Shown piece after piece: positions 16,975 to 26,700 of a DNA stretch of 64,000 bases (positions are counted from its first letter, which is position 1; each line of letters starts with the position of its first letter). A model generated the notes under the pieces. That model saw nothing but the letters and a program-made list of their open reading frames with translations, did not search any database and was not told where the DNA came from. Made by a program: the position numbers and the translations under genes. Source of the DNA: Pseudomonadales bacterium (GTDB taxonomy: Bacteria; Pseudomonadota; Gammaproteobacteria; Pseudomonadales; Azotimanducaceae); assembly GCA_019090615.1 (NCBI GenBank), contig JAHRVQ010000062.1, forward strand, positions 45,596 through 109,595, read 5' to 3'.

Positions 16975-18303
16975 ATGGCAGCGCTAGAAATGCTGCTACG
17001 GTGCCTACAGGCTTCGTTTAGCGGTGCCATTAGGATCACCTTGAGGGACTATTCATTGCGGCAAATATACTACGGCTACTGGTTGATTCTGGCTGCATTC
17101 GTTACTCAATTCGTATCCATCGGGGCGCAAAGTTACGTCATTGGGCCTTTTATGACCCCCATGATTGATGACCTCGGCTGGACTCGGGCAGAGTTCACCT
17201 TACCCCGCTCAATCGGCCAGGTGGTATTGGCTTTTACTGGTTTTTTTATTGGCGGGCTGGTTGACCGCAAGGGCGCGCGGGGGTTTATGCTGGCTGGCAC
17301 AGTAATCCTTACCATTTCACTATATTGCCTGTCCTATATTACAAGTCTCTGGCACTGGGTCATTCTGAATGGAATTATCCTCACCATAGGCGCTGCTTTT
17401 GTGGGCAATCTAGTAGTTAATGTCACCCTGGCAAAATGGTTTGTAGAATTTCGGGGCCGGGCAATTGCTTTTGCCGCAATGGGTATCTCCTTTGGCGGAG
17501 TTCTACTCACCCCTTTTGCTACCTGGGCTATCGATACCTACGGTTGGCGCGAGGCCTGGCAAATCCTGTCCTTTGGCGCGCTGGTACTCATTATCCCAGC
17601 GGCATTAGCAATGCGGCGCACACCTGAAGACTACGGCCTGCATCCTGACGGCAGAACTGAGGAAGAAGTATCAAGCGGTCTAACCCAACGGGCTATTGAT
17701 GATTTCAATCAATCCATGACCCGTCGGCAAGCCATGAGTAGCTTAACCTTTTATTGGCTGGTATTCGCTTTTGGCATGTTTGCCATCACCATCCAGGTGA
17801 TGTTGTTACAAACCGTACCCTTTATGACCGATGCAGGATACGACAGAACCACTGCCGCGCTAATGATTACTGTTTGCTCTATTCCGGCACTGCTATCAAA
17901 ACCAGTCTGGGGCTGGTTAATTGACGGCTTACAAGCCAAACCACTGGCTGCAATAAGTGCATGCATCACCGGCAGCTCACTCTTTGTCATTGTTTTTATG
18001 GCGAATATTGGCTCAATGGCTGGCCTGATTTTTGGCTTTGGCCTGATGGGCCTTGGCTGGGGCGGCATGATTCCACTCCAGGAGGTTATCTGGGCATCTT
18101 TCTTTGGCCGTAGATATCTGGGCGCCGTCAGGTCTGCGGCACTGCCTTTTACCATTCTATTAACCGCAGCGGCACCTTTGGCTACATCCGTTTATTATGA
18201 TGCAGTGGGCAACTATGATGGCGCGATTCTGCTGGTCGGAACCGCCAACCTGATCAGCGCCGGCATGATCCTGTTCCTGAAAAAACCGCACCAACAGCCC
18301 TGA
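16975..18303 (+). CDS. MFS transporter (monocarboxylate / oxalate-formate antiporter-like)
   Basis: A 442-residue, 12-helix transporter of the inner membrane. The first helix (YYGYWLILAAFVTQFVSIG) and the loop 2-3 motif GGLVDRKGARGFML are like the MCT/OFA branch of MFS, which moves small organic acids. A central loop (RRTPEDYGLHPDG) separates the halves, also usual there. The ATG at 16975 has no clear ribosome site; the TTG at 17041 follows AGGA at five bases and would remove 22 residues, so the true start may be 17041. The last two codons and the TGA stop lie inside the first copy of the 23-bp repeat at 18295. Confidence 0.88.
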   Translation: MAALEMLLRCLQASFSGAIRITLRDYSLRQIYYGYWLILAAFVTQFVSIGAQSYVIGPFMTPMIDDLGWTRAEFTLPRSIGQVVLAFTGFFIGGLVDRKGARGFMLAGTVILTISLYCLSYITSLWHWVILNGIILTIGAAFVGNLVVNVTLAKWFVEFRGRAIAFAAMGISFGGVLLTPFATWAIDTYGWREAWQILSFGALVLIIPAALAMRRTPEDYGLHPDGRTEEEVSSGLTQRAIDDFNQSMTRRQAMSSLTFYWLVFAFGMFAITIQVMLLQTVPFMTDAGYDRTTAALMITVCSIPALLSKPVWGWLIDGLQAKPLAAISACITGSSLFVIVFMANIGSMAGLIFGFGLMGLGWGGMIPLQEVIWASFFGRRYLGAVRSAALPFTILLTAAAPLATSVYYDAVGNYDGAILLVGTANLISAGMILFLKKPHQQP

Positions 18304-18425
18304 GCGGTTCTTATAAACAGCCCTGAGCGGTTCTTATAAACAGCCCTGAGCAGACTTTTATAAACAGCCCTGAGCGGTTCTTCAATTTCTTTTAAACAGC
18401 AACAGCCCTGAGCAGGCTCTTCTAT
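18295..18425. repeat. About five degenerate copies of the 23-bp CAGCCCTGAGCGGTTC repeat
   Basis: Units begin at 18295, 18318, 18341, 18365 and about 18403. The first two are identical 23-mers ending TTATAAA; the others carry changes or insertions. The same unit occurs twice at 3345. The first unit supplies the last two residues and the stop codon of the MFS gene. The array fills the space between convergent MFS and feoB and may affect termination. Confidence 0.85.
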
Positions 18426-18439
18426 ACCTCTTCTATACC

Positions 18440-20707
18440 TCAGCTTACCTGCACTGTCGGTATTAATTCCGGCAAGGCAACTCGCCCGATTTGCTTTAAT
18501 TTGTATATAAATAATGTCATCACTGCACCACTGCCAAGTAACCAGCAAGCGGAAAATAACGGATGCTCGGCAAAGGTACCAAGCTGATACAAACAACTCG
18601 ATGTCGCGTACGCCAGTACAGTAGTCCAGGTAAAGATCAGCACCATCCAACGAACCCCAGCTTCTTTTGCAATAGCCCCCATCACTGCAACGCAGGGCGC
18701 GTATAGAAGAATAAATACCAGATAACAAAAAGCCGAAAACTGATCGCCAAACAACACCGCCATATTCGTTAAGGTACTGCTTTCTACCCCCTGGGACTCT
18801 GCCATCTGATCCATATCGTCAACCTCACCAATGGAGATACCCAGTGGATCTGCCAAAGAATCCACCAGACCAAGCCCATTATCGACAATTGACTGAACCG
18901 CCTCAATTGCCGATGCGATGATATCTGGCGTACCCTCGGGGCCTTCCTGCTTAGCACTATAAAGCGAATCCAGGGTGCCAACCACCGCTTCTTTAGCAAA
19001 CAACCCGGTAAATAAACCCACCGTAGCTGGCCAGTTATCCTCGCGAATACCTATGGGGGCAAAGAGTGGCGTTATTGATTTTCCAATTGCGGATAGTGCC
19101 GATGATTCAGTATCTTCATTGCCGAAGGAACCATCGAAACTTAATGAGTTAAGAAAACTTAAGCCAATCACCACCAGGATAATTGTTTTGCCGGCCCGAA
19201 ATACAAAACTGCGCAGCCGAAACCAGGTGGTAATTAATATATTCCGCACTACAGGTATATGATAGGCCGGCATTTCCTGAAATGAAGGCGTGGTTTCCTT
19301 ATCAAATATCTGTTTTCGAAAAATAAAACCGGTCAATACCGCCATCACAATACCCAACAGGTAAAGGAAAAAAACCACGTTTTGACCATTAGTTTCGAAG
19401 AACGCCGCTGCAAATAGCGCATAAACCGTCAACCTTGCCCCACAGGACATAAACGGCGCCATGGCAATTGTTAATAATCGATCACTGTCCCGGCCCAACG
19501 AACGCGCTGCCATCACAGAAGGAACATTACAACCAAAACCAACAATAAGCGGCACGAAGGCACTACCGGGCAGACCGAGCCGGTTCATCAAACTGTCAAC
19601 CACAAAACCCGCACGCGACATATAGCCAGAGTCTTCGAGGATAGATAAACACAAAAACAGCAAACCAATCACGGGAATAAACGTCGCCACCAGTTGTATC
19701 CCGCCACCAAGGCCATCACCTAATAATACGATCGCCCAGTGCGGGAAAGACATTTCGCTCATCAACCACTTAAAGCCATCAACAAATACTGCGGCAAATA
19801 AAATATCGAAAAAATCAATAAAGACTGCACCAACATTTACCGCCACAGTAAACATCAAATACATCATCAACAGGAAAAACGGGATGCCAAGCCATTTATT
19901 TAATACCCAGCGATCGATACGCTCGGTCAAATTATGTTCCACCGCAGAAACTTCAATCACGCCGTTCAGCAACTGACGCGAATGGTGATAACGTTTCATT
20001 AATTTTTCTGGCGTAGTATCGGTGGCTTCAACCACCTTGACAGGTGTGGGCAATACCAAAGCAGCAACATCAGACTCGCTGATAGTTGTTACACGGGTGG
20101 TTTTTGAATCGCTAGTCGTTTTTGAATTGCTGGCAGTATCGATCAGATGTGGCGCCGGCATGGCTAATAAGTGCTTGCTTAGTAATAACTTCAAACGCTC
20201 AAGGCCCTTGCCAGTGGACGCTATAATCGGTGCAACATCTAACCCGAGCTGCGCAGCAAGTCTTTCTGCATCAACACTAATACCCTGTTGTTCTGCTACA
20301 TCCAGCATATTCAATGCCAGCACAAGGGACTGCTTTCGTTCTAATAATTGCTGCGTGAGGATAAGGTTTCGTTCCAGATTACCCGCGTCAATTATATTGA
20401 CCACTAGATCTACTTCTTCACTGAGTAAAAAATCCCGCGCAATCCGTTCGTCTAAGCCAAGGTATTCCTGCTCCAGCGAATAGATGCCGGGTAAATCGAC
20501 TAATTTTATTTCTATTTGTTCATCAGCTTGCTCATCAACTTGCTCATCAACACTGGCACTATTAAGAAAGAATTGACCAATCTTCTGTTCCACCGTCACA
20601 CCCGGCCAGTTACCTACCTTTTGGTGTGCACCTGTCAGGTCATTAAATAACGTAGTCTTGCCACAATTTGGATTGCCAATCAGGGCAACGGTAAAAACAG
20701 CAGCCAT
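18440..20707 (-). CDS. feoB: Ferrous iron transport protein B (FeoB)
   Basis: A 755-residue inner-membrane Fe(II) importer with an N-terminal G-protein domain. The G motifs are GNPNCGKTT (residues 11-19), GNWPGVTVE (about 32-40), DLPGIYSL (71-78) and NMLD near 133. The membrane part has the two Gate regions, visible as FGCNVPSVMAARSL and SCGARLTVYALF, plus the conserved FTGLFAKEAVVGTLDSLY. An acidic tandem insert (VDEQVDEQADEQ, residues 53-64) lies just before G3 and comes from a 12-bp DNA repeat at 20518-20553. The start lies 3 bases after the feoA stop. No feoC is seen. Expression is probably Fur-controlled through the site upstream of feoA. Confidence 0.97.
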   Translation of the reverse strand: MAAVFTVALIGNPNCGKTTLFNDLTGAHQKVGNWPGVTVEQKIGQFFLNSASVDEQVDEQADEQIEIKLVDLPGIYSLEQEYLGLDERIARDFLLSEEVDLVVNIIDAGNLERNLILTQQLLERKQSLVLALNMLDVAEQQGISVDAERLAAQLGLDVAPIIASTGKGLERLKLLLSKHLLAMPAPHLIDTASNSKTTSDSKTTRVTTISESDVAALVLPTPVKVVEATDTTPEKLMKRYHHSRQLLNGVIEVSAVEHNLTERIDRWVLNKWLGIPFFLLMMYLMFTVAVNVGAVFIDFFDILFAAVFVDGFKWLMSEMSFPHWAIVLLGDGLGGGIQLVATFIPVIGLLFLCLSILEDSGYMSRAGFVVDSLMNRLGLPGSAFVPLIVGFGCNVPSVMAARSLGRDSDRLLTIAMAPFMSCGARLTVYALFAAAFFETNGQNVVFFLYLLGIVMAVLTGFIFRKQIFDKETTPSFQEMPAYHIPVVRNILITTWFRLRSFVFRAGKTIILVVIGLSFLNSLSFDGSFGNEDTESSALSAIGKSITPLFAPIGIREDNWPATVGLFTGLFAKEAVVGTLDSLYSAKQEGPEGTPDIIASAIEAVQSIVDNGLGLVDSLADPLGISIGEVDDMDQMAESQGVESSTLTNMAVLFGDQFSAFCYLVFILLYAPCVAVMGAIAKEAGVRWMVLIFTWTTVLAYATSSCLYQLGTFAEHPLFSACWLLGSGAVMTLFIYKLKQIGRVALPELIPTVQVS

Positions 20708-20709
20708 GC

Positions 20710-20934
20710 TTATTCCTCAACACAAACCAGTGCGGCTTCCTGCTTGCGGATACTCATCAGGGTAGCGCCAATTTTAATTTGAATCGGGTCACCTGTGGGT
20801 GCAAACCTCAGCACATCCAGTTCAACCCCAGGATACATACCCAAAGCATACAATCTGCTTTGCAGCTCATCGTGACCCTCGGCAGCGGAAACCACCCGAC
20901 ACTGACTGGCCACACCTATTTCGGCTAAAGTCAT
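20710..20934 (-). CDS. feoA: Ferrous iron transport protein A (FeoA)
   Basis: A 74-residue SH3-like cytoplasmic protein needed for FeoB activity. The family pattern SRLYALGMYPGVELDVLRFAP followed by PIQIKIGATLMSIRKQEA is clear. It is the first gene of the feoAB operon. The Fur-box-like sequence lies about 45 bases upstream of its ATG. Confidence 0.95.
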   Translation of the reverse strand: MTLAEIGVASQCRVVSAAEGHDELQSRLYALGMYPGVELDVLRFAPTGDPIQIKIGATLMSIRKQEAALVCVEE

Positions 20935-20977
20935 TTACTTCTTCCAACAGCGATTAGATCCTCATAGTAACCTATAT

Positions 20978-20996
20978 GAGAAGTATTATCATTCCT
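20978..20996 (-). promoter_or_regulatory. Putative Fur box upstream of feoAB
   Basis: Read on the minus strand this 19-mer contains AATGATAAT and then TTCTC. By eye it matches 13 of 19 positions of the GATAATGATAATCATTATC consensus. Its place 44-62 bases before feoA fits iron-dependent repression. Confidence 0.55.
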
Positions 20997-21061
20997 TGGT
21001 TTGAAGCGCTGGCATCTGTGTCTCAACCAGACCACCCAAACAAAGTGAGCCGGTACAATCT

Positions 21062-21916
21062 TCAAGCCAACAAATTGATCAACTGCAACGGTAGCCCGCC
21101 TTTACATAGCCGCTCCTGGCTAGTGGCAATTCCAGCACTAAAAATCGCTTGCCAATACCCTTGCAGGGATTTCGAGCCGCGCCGGGTTTGTTCTCCTAAC
21201 CGGCTGTATTTGTCGAGCTGTTGAGCAAACCGCTGTTGATGAGTGACAGCTTTCAGGGCCATTACATCCGCCACCACTAAACCATGGGTCGCGCCAGCTA
21301 CAGCCAACATAATCGCGACCCCAGCCGGATCAGGGTCGGTAAAAACTACCCGTTGCAGATTCTCTGGCAGGCTAGCAAAAAACTGTTTCGCAGCGGTGGC
21401 GCTGCCATCGTGGCCTCGATAAACCACTAGTGAAGGCCCAAGTTCAGCGGGCAAATTAAAGTCGTGCCAATAAATAAAAGCCTCCAGGTTTTCCACCAGC
21501 ACCACGGCCTGATAGGCTGATAGCATAAGGTCTGCATAATCGAGCCATAAACTACTCCCCCCCGGTAAGGTAATGGATTCCCCCTTAACCACCAGAGGCG
21601 CGAGATAGCTATGACAATAAATGCGTTGCGCCTGAACAGATTCGTGACTCCATTTTTCATCAACCAATTGGTCTGCCAGCGCAGTACGATTACCCAGCCT
21701 GGTTTTCTCCAACGGGTCAACGCCAGTATCCGAACGGGTTATTTCCCGCAATAGATCGCGATCGGCCAGATTAAGGTATAACCAGCCCGAATCTTGTCTG
21801 CCACAAGGAAATTTTTGATATATTTTTTGCCAGCCGACCGTCAACCTGATTTTATCTTTACGCTGCTGTAACGCATGGCTAATCCATTGCACTTCCTGAC
21901 GGGTCAAACGGGGCAT
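21062..21916 (-). CDS. TOPRIM-domain protein, JetD/MksG-like nuclease subunit
   Basis: A 284-residue protein, last of a four-gene operon. The C-terminal half looks like a TOPRIM domain: a Glu after a hydrophobic strand (AVVLVENLEAFIYW), a middle strand SLVVYRGHDGS, and VVFTDPDPAGVAIML, which carries the D-x-D-x-x-G metal motif. In JetD of Wadjet (MksG) such a domain nicks or cleaves plasmid DNA held by the SMC complex. The N-terminal half (RLTRQEVQWISHALQQRK) could be the DNA-binding part. It overlaps the kleisin-like gene by 13 bp and has AGAGGATG before its ATG. JetD identity is inferred from motif plus operon; other TOPRIM proteins are possible. Confidence 0.75.
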   Translation of the reverse strand: MPRLTRQEVQWISHALQQRKDKIRLTVGWQKIYQKFPCGRQDSGWLYLNLADRDLLREITRSDTGVDPLEKTRLGNRTALADQLVDEKWSHESVQAQRIYCHSYLAPLVVKGESITLPGGSSLWLDYADLMLSAYQAVVLVENLEAFIYWHDFNLPAELGPSLVVYRGHDGSATAAKQFFASLPENLQRVVFTDPDPAGVAIMLAVAGATHGLVVADVMALKAVTHQQRFAQQLDKYSRLGEQTRRGSKSLQGYWQAIFSAGIATSQERLCKGGLPLQLINLLA

Positions 21917-23118
21917 ATCAGCACATCCTCTGCGGCAAAATTTGCGGTAAAAACCGCATCATATTGGCCACTAAAAGACAGACTGAAATTACGCCTGGAG
22001 CTAGCATCCATGGCATTAAATTCCGCCATCAAAGCAAACAACCAGATTTCAGCGTTAATACCCGCAGGCGCTCGGCTAAAACTATCGAGCCCACTGATGG
22101 TCTGGTTTTGATCCAGGCAATCAAAAAAAACACTGCGTATGGCGGTTTTAAATGCGGAAATATGCACTTGTTCTGCCGGCAGAGTTACCAATTCGGTGGA
22201 AATACGCACATCGCATAAATTTTCCTGAGTTACTGGCGCTCTGCGCAAGCCTTTTAACAACGCCGTAAAATCCAGCTCAGATGCTGACTGATGAATATCC
22301 GCTGACGCGGATAACTGCATTGGCGTATGCAAATTGAACACCTGCGGAATATCAATATGATCGGTATAATCCTCGGGCATATAACCCGGTTGTTGATTCC
22401 AGTGATCACGAAACTGATTCACTAATCGGGCTCTTGCGGCCAATTGATTTAATTTGAACATCATCTTATTTAGACGATAAATTGCATCGCTCAAATCTTC
22501 ACGACAACGTGCAATTGCCCTCGGCAACTGGATATGCAACAACTGGCGTAATTCCCGATCAATGCTGGCAAGGCGGTACAGTTCATCCTGATCAATCAGG
22601 TTGAGGGACTTGAGTATTCGCTCAACCTGCAACAGGGCATTTTTATTCAATGCCATCTTGCCCTGAAGTAGACTAATAGCGCCAAAATCACTGTCGATTT
22701 GACGCCAGATTTCTCTACCCTGGGTGGTCAGACTATCGCATAACTCACTTACATTTGCCTGTAATTCGGATAAATATCGCAGTCGATCACGCTCATGACC
22801 GACCTGTTTAACCCGTCTATACTCCCCCGCCAACCAGAAAATATCGTCAATTGCCATACCGACGTCGGCATTCACCATCTTCAGCCGACTAGTTTTAAGG
22901 CTTTGGTCCAACAACACTCTAGTACTAGAGTTAAGTCGAACGATACCTGGCTGTTCTTCTCGCACAGCGATTTTCAGCCGCACCAGGTCAGCTATTGCAG
23001 TTTCATTGCCGGCAGTTTCCTGCAACACATAACCAGCCGACTCGTAAGCCGCCATAATAATATCAGCATGTCTGGCCAATGCCTTAAGTACTTTTTTGCC
23101 TGCCGCATGTACGCTCAT
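21904..23118 (-). CDS. Kleisin-like subunit (JetA/MksF-like) of SMC system
   Basis: A 404-residue, mostly helical soluble protein. The N-terminus (AGKKVLKALARHADIIMAAYESAG) could be a winged helix, the middle is coiled coil (RAIARCREDLSDAIYRLNKMM) and the C-terminus is a beta-rich region (NFSLSFSGQYDAVFTANFA). This order (winged helix, helical neck, linker, C-domain) is that of MukF/JetA kleisins, which bridge the two SMC heads. No signature identifies it alone; the call rests on size, helicity and position between the MukE-like and TOPRIM genes. It overlaps the upstream gene by ATGA and the downstream gene by 13 bp. Confidence 0.6.
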   Translation of the reverse strand: MSVHAAGKKVLKALARHADIIMAAYESAGYVLQETAGNETAIADLVRLKIAVREEQPGIVRLNSSTRVLLDQSLKTSRLKMVNADVGMAIDDIFWLAGEYRRVKQVGHERDRLRYLSELQANVSELCDSLTTQGREIWRQIDSDFGAISLLQGKMALNKNALLQVERILKSLNLIDQDELYRLASIDRELRQLLHIQLPRAIARCREDLSDAIYRLNKMMFKLNQLAARARLVNQFRDHWNQQPGYMPEDYTDHIDIPQVFNLHTPMQLSASADIHQSASELDFTALLKGLRRAPVTQENLCDVRISTELVTLPAEQVHISAFKTAIRSVFFDCLDQNQTISGLDSFSRAPAGINAEIWLFALMAEFNAMDASSRRNFSLSFSGQYDAVFTANFAAEDVLICPV

Positions 23119-23756
23119 AGGCCCAACTGCTGTTGCTCATCCTGCGCTTCACTGGCCGACAATTCTTCATGGGTATGAATAAACTCCAGCACTTCAAACA
23201 GATAGGACCATTTACCGGCGGCAGTATATAAGCTGCTAGTTGGACTAGAGCGTAGCAAATAGCCGGTATTGCAGAGTACCGACAGCACCTGACTTAACTG
23301 GTCTTTAGCTGCCGCGCTTTTTGACGCAAACAAACCAGCACGGGTTATCTGGGCCAGATCTTCAACCAGTGCCGGGGTGACCTCCACAACCGACAATAAT
23401 TCGCCCTGACGAATAATATCACCTGGCGCAAGGGGCGCATCCTGCTGCGTCGCAGACATCACCAGCGACAACCAGCGCACCAGCGGCTCCAGGGCATTAA
23501 TAGTATCCCGAAATTGCTGTCTAAGTTGTATCCGCGTGGCATCTGAACTGGTCTGCGCATAGGCACAATAATAAGTGCTCATATCCTCTGTTTGACGCAA
23601 ACAACGGCCAATCTTACGTAAAAAATTATCAACATTTTCTCGGTATACGTTATTTGTTAGATATTCAAAGGCAGGCTTATCAGCATATTCACAAATAAAT
23701 TCCTGCGCCAACAACAGCTCGACAATTCGCCTGAATTCATGACTTTGATCAATCAT
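23115..23756 (-). CDS. MukE/JetB-like accessory subunit of SMC system
   Basis: A 213-residue soluble protein. The segment NNVYRENVDNFLRKIGRCLR resembles the 'VYR...' helix at the start of JetB/DUF4194 proteins. It is followed by TYYCAYAQ and two likely winged-helix stretches ending LCNTGYLLRSSPTSSLYTAA. Such proteins bind the kleisin in MukBEF-type condensins. It overlaps the SMC gene by 8 bp and the kleisin-like gene by 4 bp, the spacing expected of subunits of one complex. Sequence support is weak alone and moderate in context. Confidence 0.6.
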   Translation of the reverse strand: MIDQSHEFRRIVELLLAQEFICEYADKPAFEYLTNNVYRENVDNFLRKIGRCLRQTEDMSTYYCAYAQTSSDATRIQLRQQFRDTINALEPLVRWLSLVMSATQQDAPLAPGDIIRQGELLSVVEVTPALVEDLAQITRAGLFASKSAAAKDQLSQVLSVLCNTGYLLRSSPTSSLYTAAGKWSYLFEVLEFIHTHEELSASEAQDEQQQLGL

Positions 23757-26700
23757 CCAGCGAATTCCTTATTTTATTAGATGGCGCTTTCGATGGCGAG
23801 GCCAAATACGGCGCTGAAAAACTTGGCTGAGTGGTTTTGTCTCGGCGCCGCAAAAGCTTGCTGAGCGCATCACTGGCAAGGGATAACTCAATGATACCAA
23901 CATCTTTCTTCACTTCATGATGATGTACAAAATGTTGTAATAGCAATGGATCAGTAGTGGGAAAGCCGCCCAGCATCAATATATTGTGTTGCTTCAACAT
24001 TACAAATAAACGGGAAATATTTTCTGCCGCCAGGGTCCCTAGCTCGTCCATTGGCCAGTGCAGATTAATCGAACGATCCGGACATAACATCCTTGTGATA
24101 CCTGCAAAAATAGTACATAGAATAAGATAACTTAAACCAGTGGAAGATACGTTTTCAAGATCGGCTGTACGGGTTACAGTCTCGGGCCGATCATTTTCTC
24201 GTAGCGATATTTCAAGATCAAAAACCGAAGCAATGCCAGTGCTAATAGTCGAATGGTGCAGGATTTCTGTAGTTGTAACCAGGTGCGCGTCTAACGTCTT
24301 TGGCGGTAAATCCAGGCTAGCCTCTGCCTTCCAGGCGAGCCATGCCTGATAAAACTCTGCCAGTCGTGGCCAATATTCCTGAGTATCGATACGACTGATT
24401 AGCGCCACGCGTATATCGCTAATAGCATCAAAATGCATGGTGGATGAAATCGAATCTGATATGCGTCGTGATTGACGTGCGATTGCATCGGAAACCTGCT
24501 TCAAACCCTGATAAAAATCCGCCAGTTGACCACCGACGTTTTCAACAAAAGCAGACAGGGCCTCACGTTTTTGCGGCAATTGTTTGTCCAGCAATGTTTC
24601 CAGCGCAAGGGTTAAATTCACATTCAGCGCATCGGTGTTATCAGCATCAACCATTTTCTTCTTCTGCTCATTACGCAAATAGGTCCATGCCGCCGCGATC
24701 TGGTTATCTTCACCTGCCCGGCTAATAATGCTATCTGCCTTACCAACACCTTCATTAATTGCCTGGCGCAATTGCCGTTGTGATTCTAACAAGCCATTAC
24801 AACTGGCCAACATCATATCAAGGGGGCGGGATATAGTTAACTCAATGGCTGTCGCTGGCCGATTTATTTGCAAACGGCAATCTTTGGCTTGCTGTTTATT
24901 TTTCGCCGCCGCATCACGACTCATAGCCAGAACGTCAAACGCAGCCTGGCTGACCTTGCGTTGATTCTGATAACCACTTCTGGATTCCTGCAGCGTCTGC
25001 TCCACCTGTTGCAATTTGGCCTGGCTACTCGATACTGCCTGAGTAAGTTGATGTTTCACTGCCCAACGATTAGCTAACCAACGCGCATAGTCTTCAACCG
25101 AGGCCTGATAGCCGCGCACCTGGTCAAATATTTGCTTTGTTCGTTGCAGTTCCTGGTGCGCCGAGTCTATCAGGGCCTCATCAACGCCCTGTTCAGAACA
25201 CAGCGCCTTATAATCAGCCTGGAACGTTTTTTGTAGTTGGTCATATTGCACCTGTGCTTGCTCAATAGCCTCGGCAAAGCCTCGCGCCACCACCTCCAGG
25301 CGGCTTATTTCCGTGTGGGCAAGACCCATTTGTTCATCAATCTGCGCCTGATAGCGCTCATCAGATAGCACGAGCTCGTGCTGTTGCGTTGCTTTTAGCG
25401 TGTCGCGTTGATTTTCAAGTCTACTCTGCTCTGCCAGTGCTCTGGCTTTACGACTGGCAAGCGCATCCTGACTGGACTGTTTTATCACCATCAATGCCTC
25501 AGCTGCCGCCTGCTTATCTCGTACGGCATTTTTCAATTTGCGCAGAATGGATTCCTTTTCCATATGCATCGCTTGCCAGGCTTTCAGATCCGCCACAGCG
25601 TTCAGCTCGCAGCTATTCTTATCTGCCTCGGCCAGTCGCTGAGATTCTTCTTTCAGCAGCAAATTCGCCTGCTGATCAGACAGGCTACTGGCCCATTCAG
25701 GTTTAGGAATCTTCAGATAATCTAACTGCCAGGCAAAAATACGGGTTGCAGCATCGACATCCATATCGAGACCCATATCGCCGTGCATTTTGCCATGTAT
25801 GGGCTTTTCGGCATCAAGCGCCGCATGATAACTGGGTGACAGGTTATTACTTTCAAGCAACTCAGGGCGTATAATCCGTCCTAACGACTCAAACCACAGA
25901 GGCTGTTTAGCCCGCAACTCAGCCAACAGGCTACTGGTCTCTGGTTGACATAAACGCTGCACCGTTGCCGTCTCAGCCGTTGCATGATCCACAACGCGCA
26001 GCGCCTGCTGCATTTTCAACTGACTCGTGTCCCGACTATCCTTGAGCACAGCTAACTGTTCTTCAACCTGGTTTTTATGCCGCTGTTGATATTCCAGCTG
26101 TTGATCGGCCACTGTCAGCGCCTGCTCCGCTACCGCCAGTTGCAGCTTCTCGGTATCATTGCTTTGGCCCTGCCCAGCCAGACGTATTTGCTCATGTATC
26201 TGTGCCTGCAATTCCGCCTCAGCGGCACGATGCTGATCGACAATACTATCTTTTTGTTGAGACTGCGCTTTCAGCAGGCTAATTTTTTTCTCATCAAGGT
26301 TATGTTTAACCTGATGTCCTTGATCCATCGCCAACTGTCGCTTGCCTGCCAGGTCAGCACATTGTTGCTGATGAAATTCAGCGGCGGCTATATTCTTCTG
26401 TTTAAAATCCTGACTAATATCTTTAACCGTTGATTCCAGGCTGGCCAACCGCGCTTGTGCCTGCTCAAGGTTATGCCGAAAACTATCCAGTTGCTGATAT
26501 TGAATGGTCTGTTGCGCAACATCCTTATTCTCCCAGGATCGCATCTCAGCAAATAGATCATTTAACTCACGATCAGCAGTATTATGCGCCATTCGAGCTT
26601 CACTAATTGCCTCTTCAAATACCGGTTGCTGGGTCTGCCAGTTGCTTTCAAGCACACTTCGCTCTCCCCGAACCTGCGCCAGATCCGCTTCTATCGCCTC

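Noticed and set aside
18213..18728. 171-codon open frame on - running through the 23-bp repeats and feoB end
   Set aside because: It is a shadow of feoB in another frame; repeats merely keep it open.
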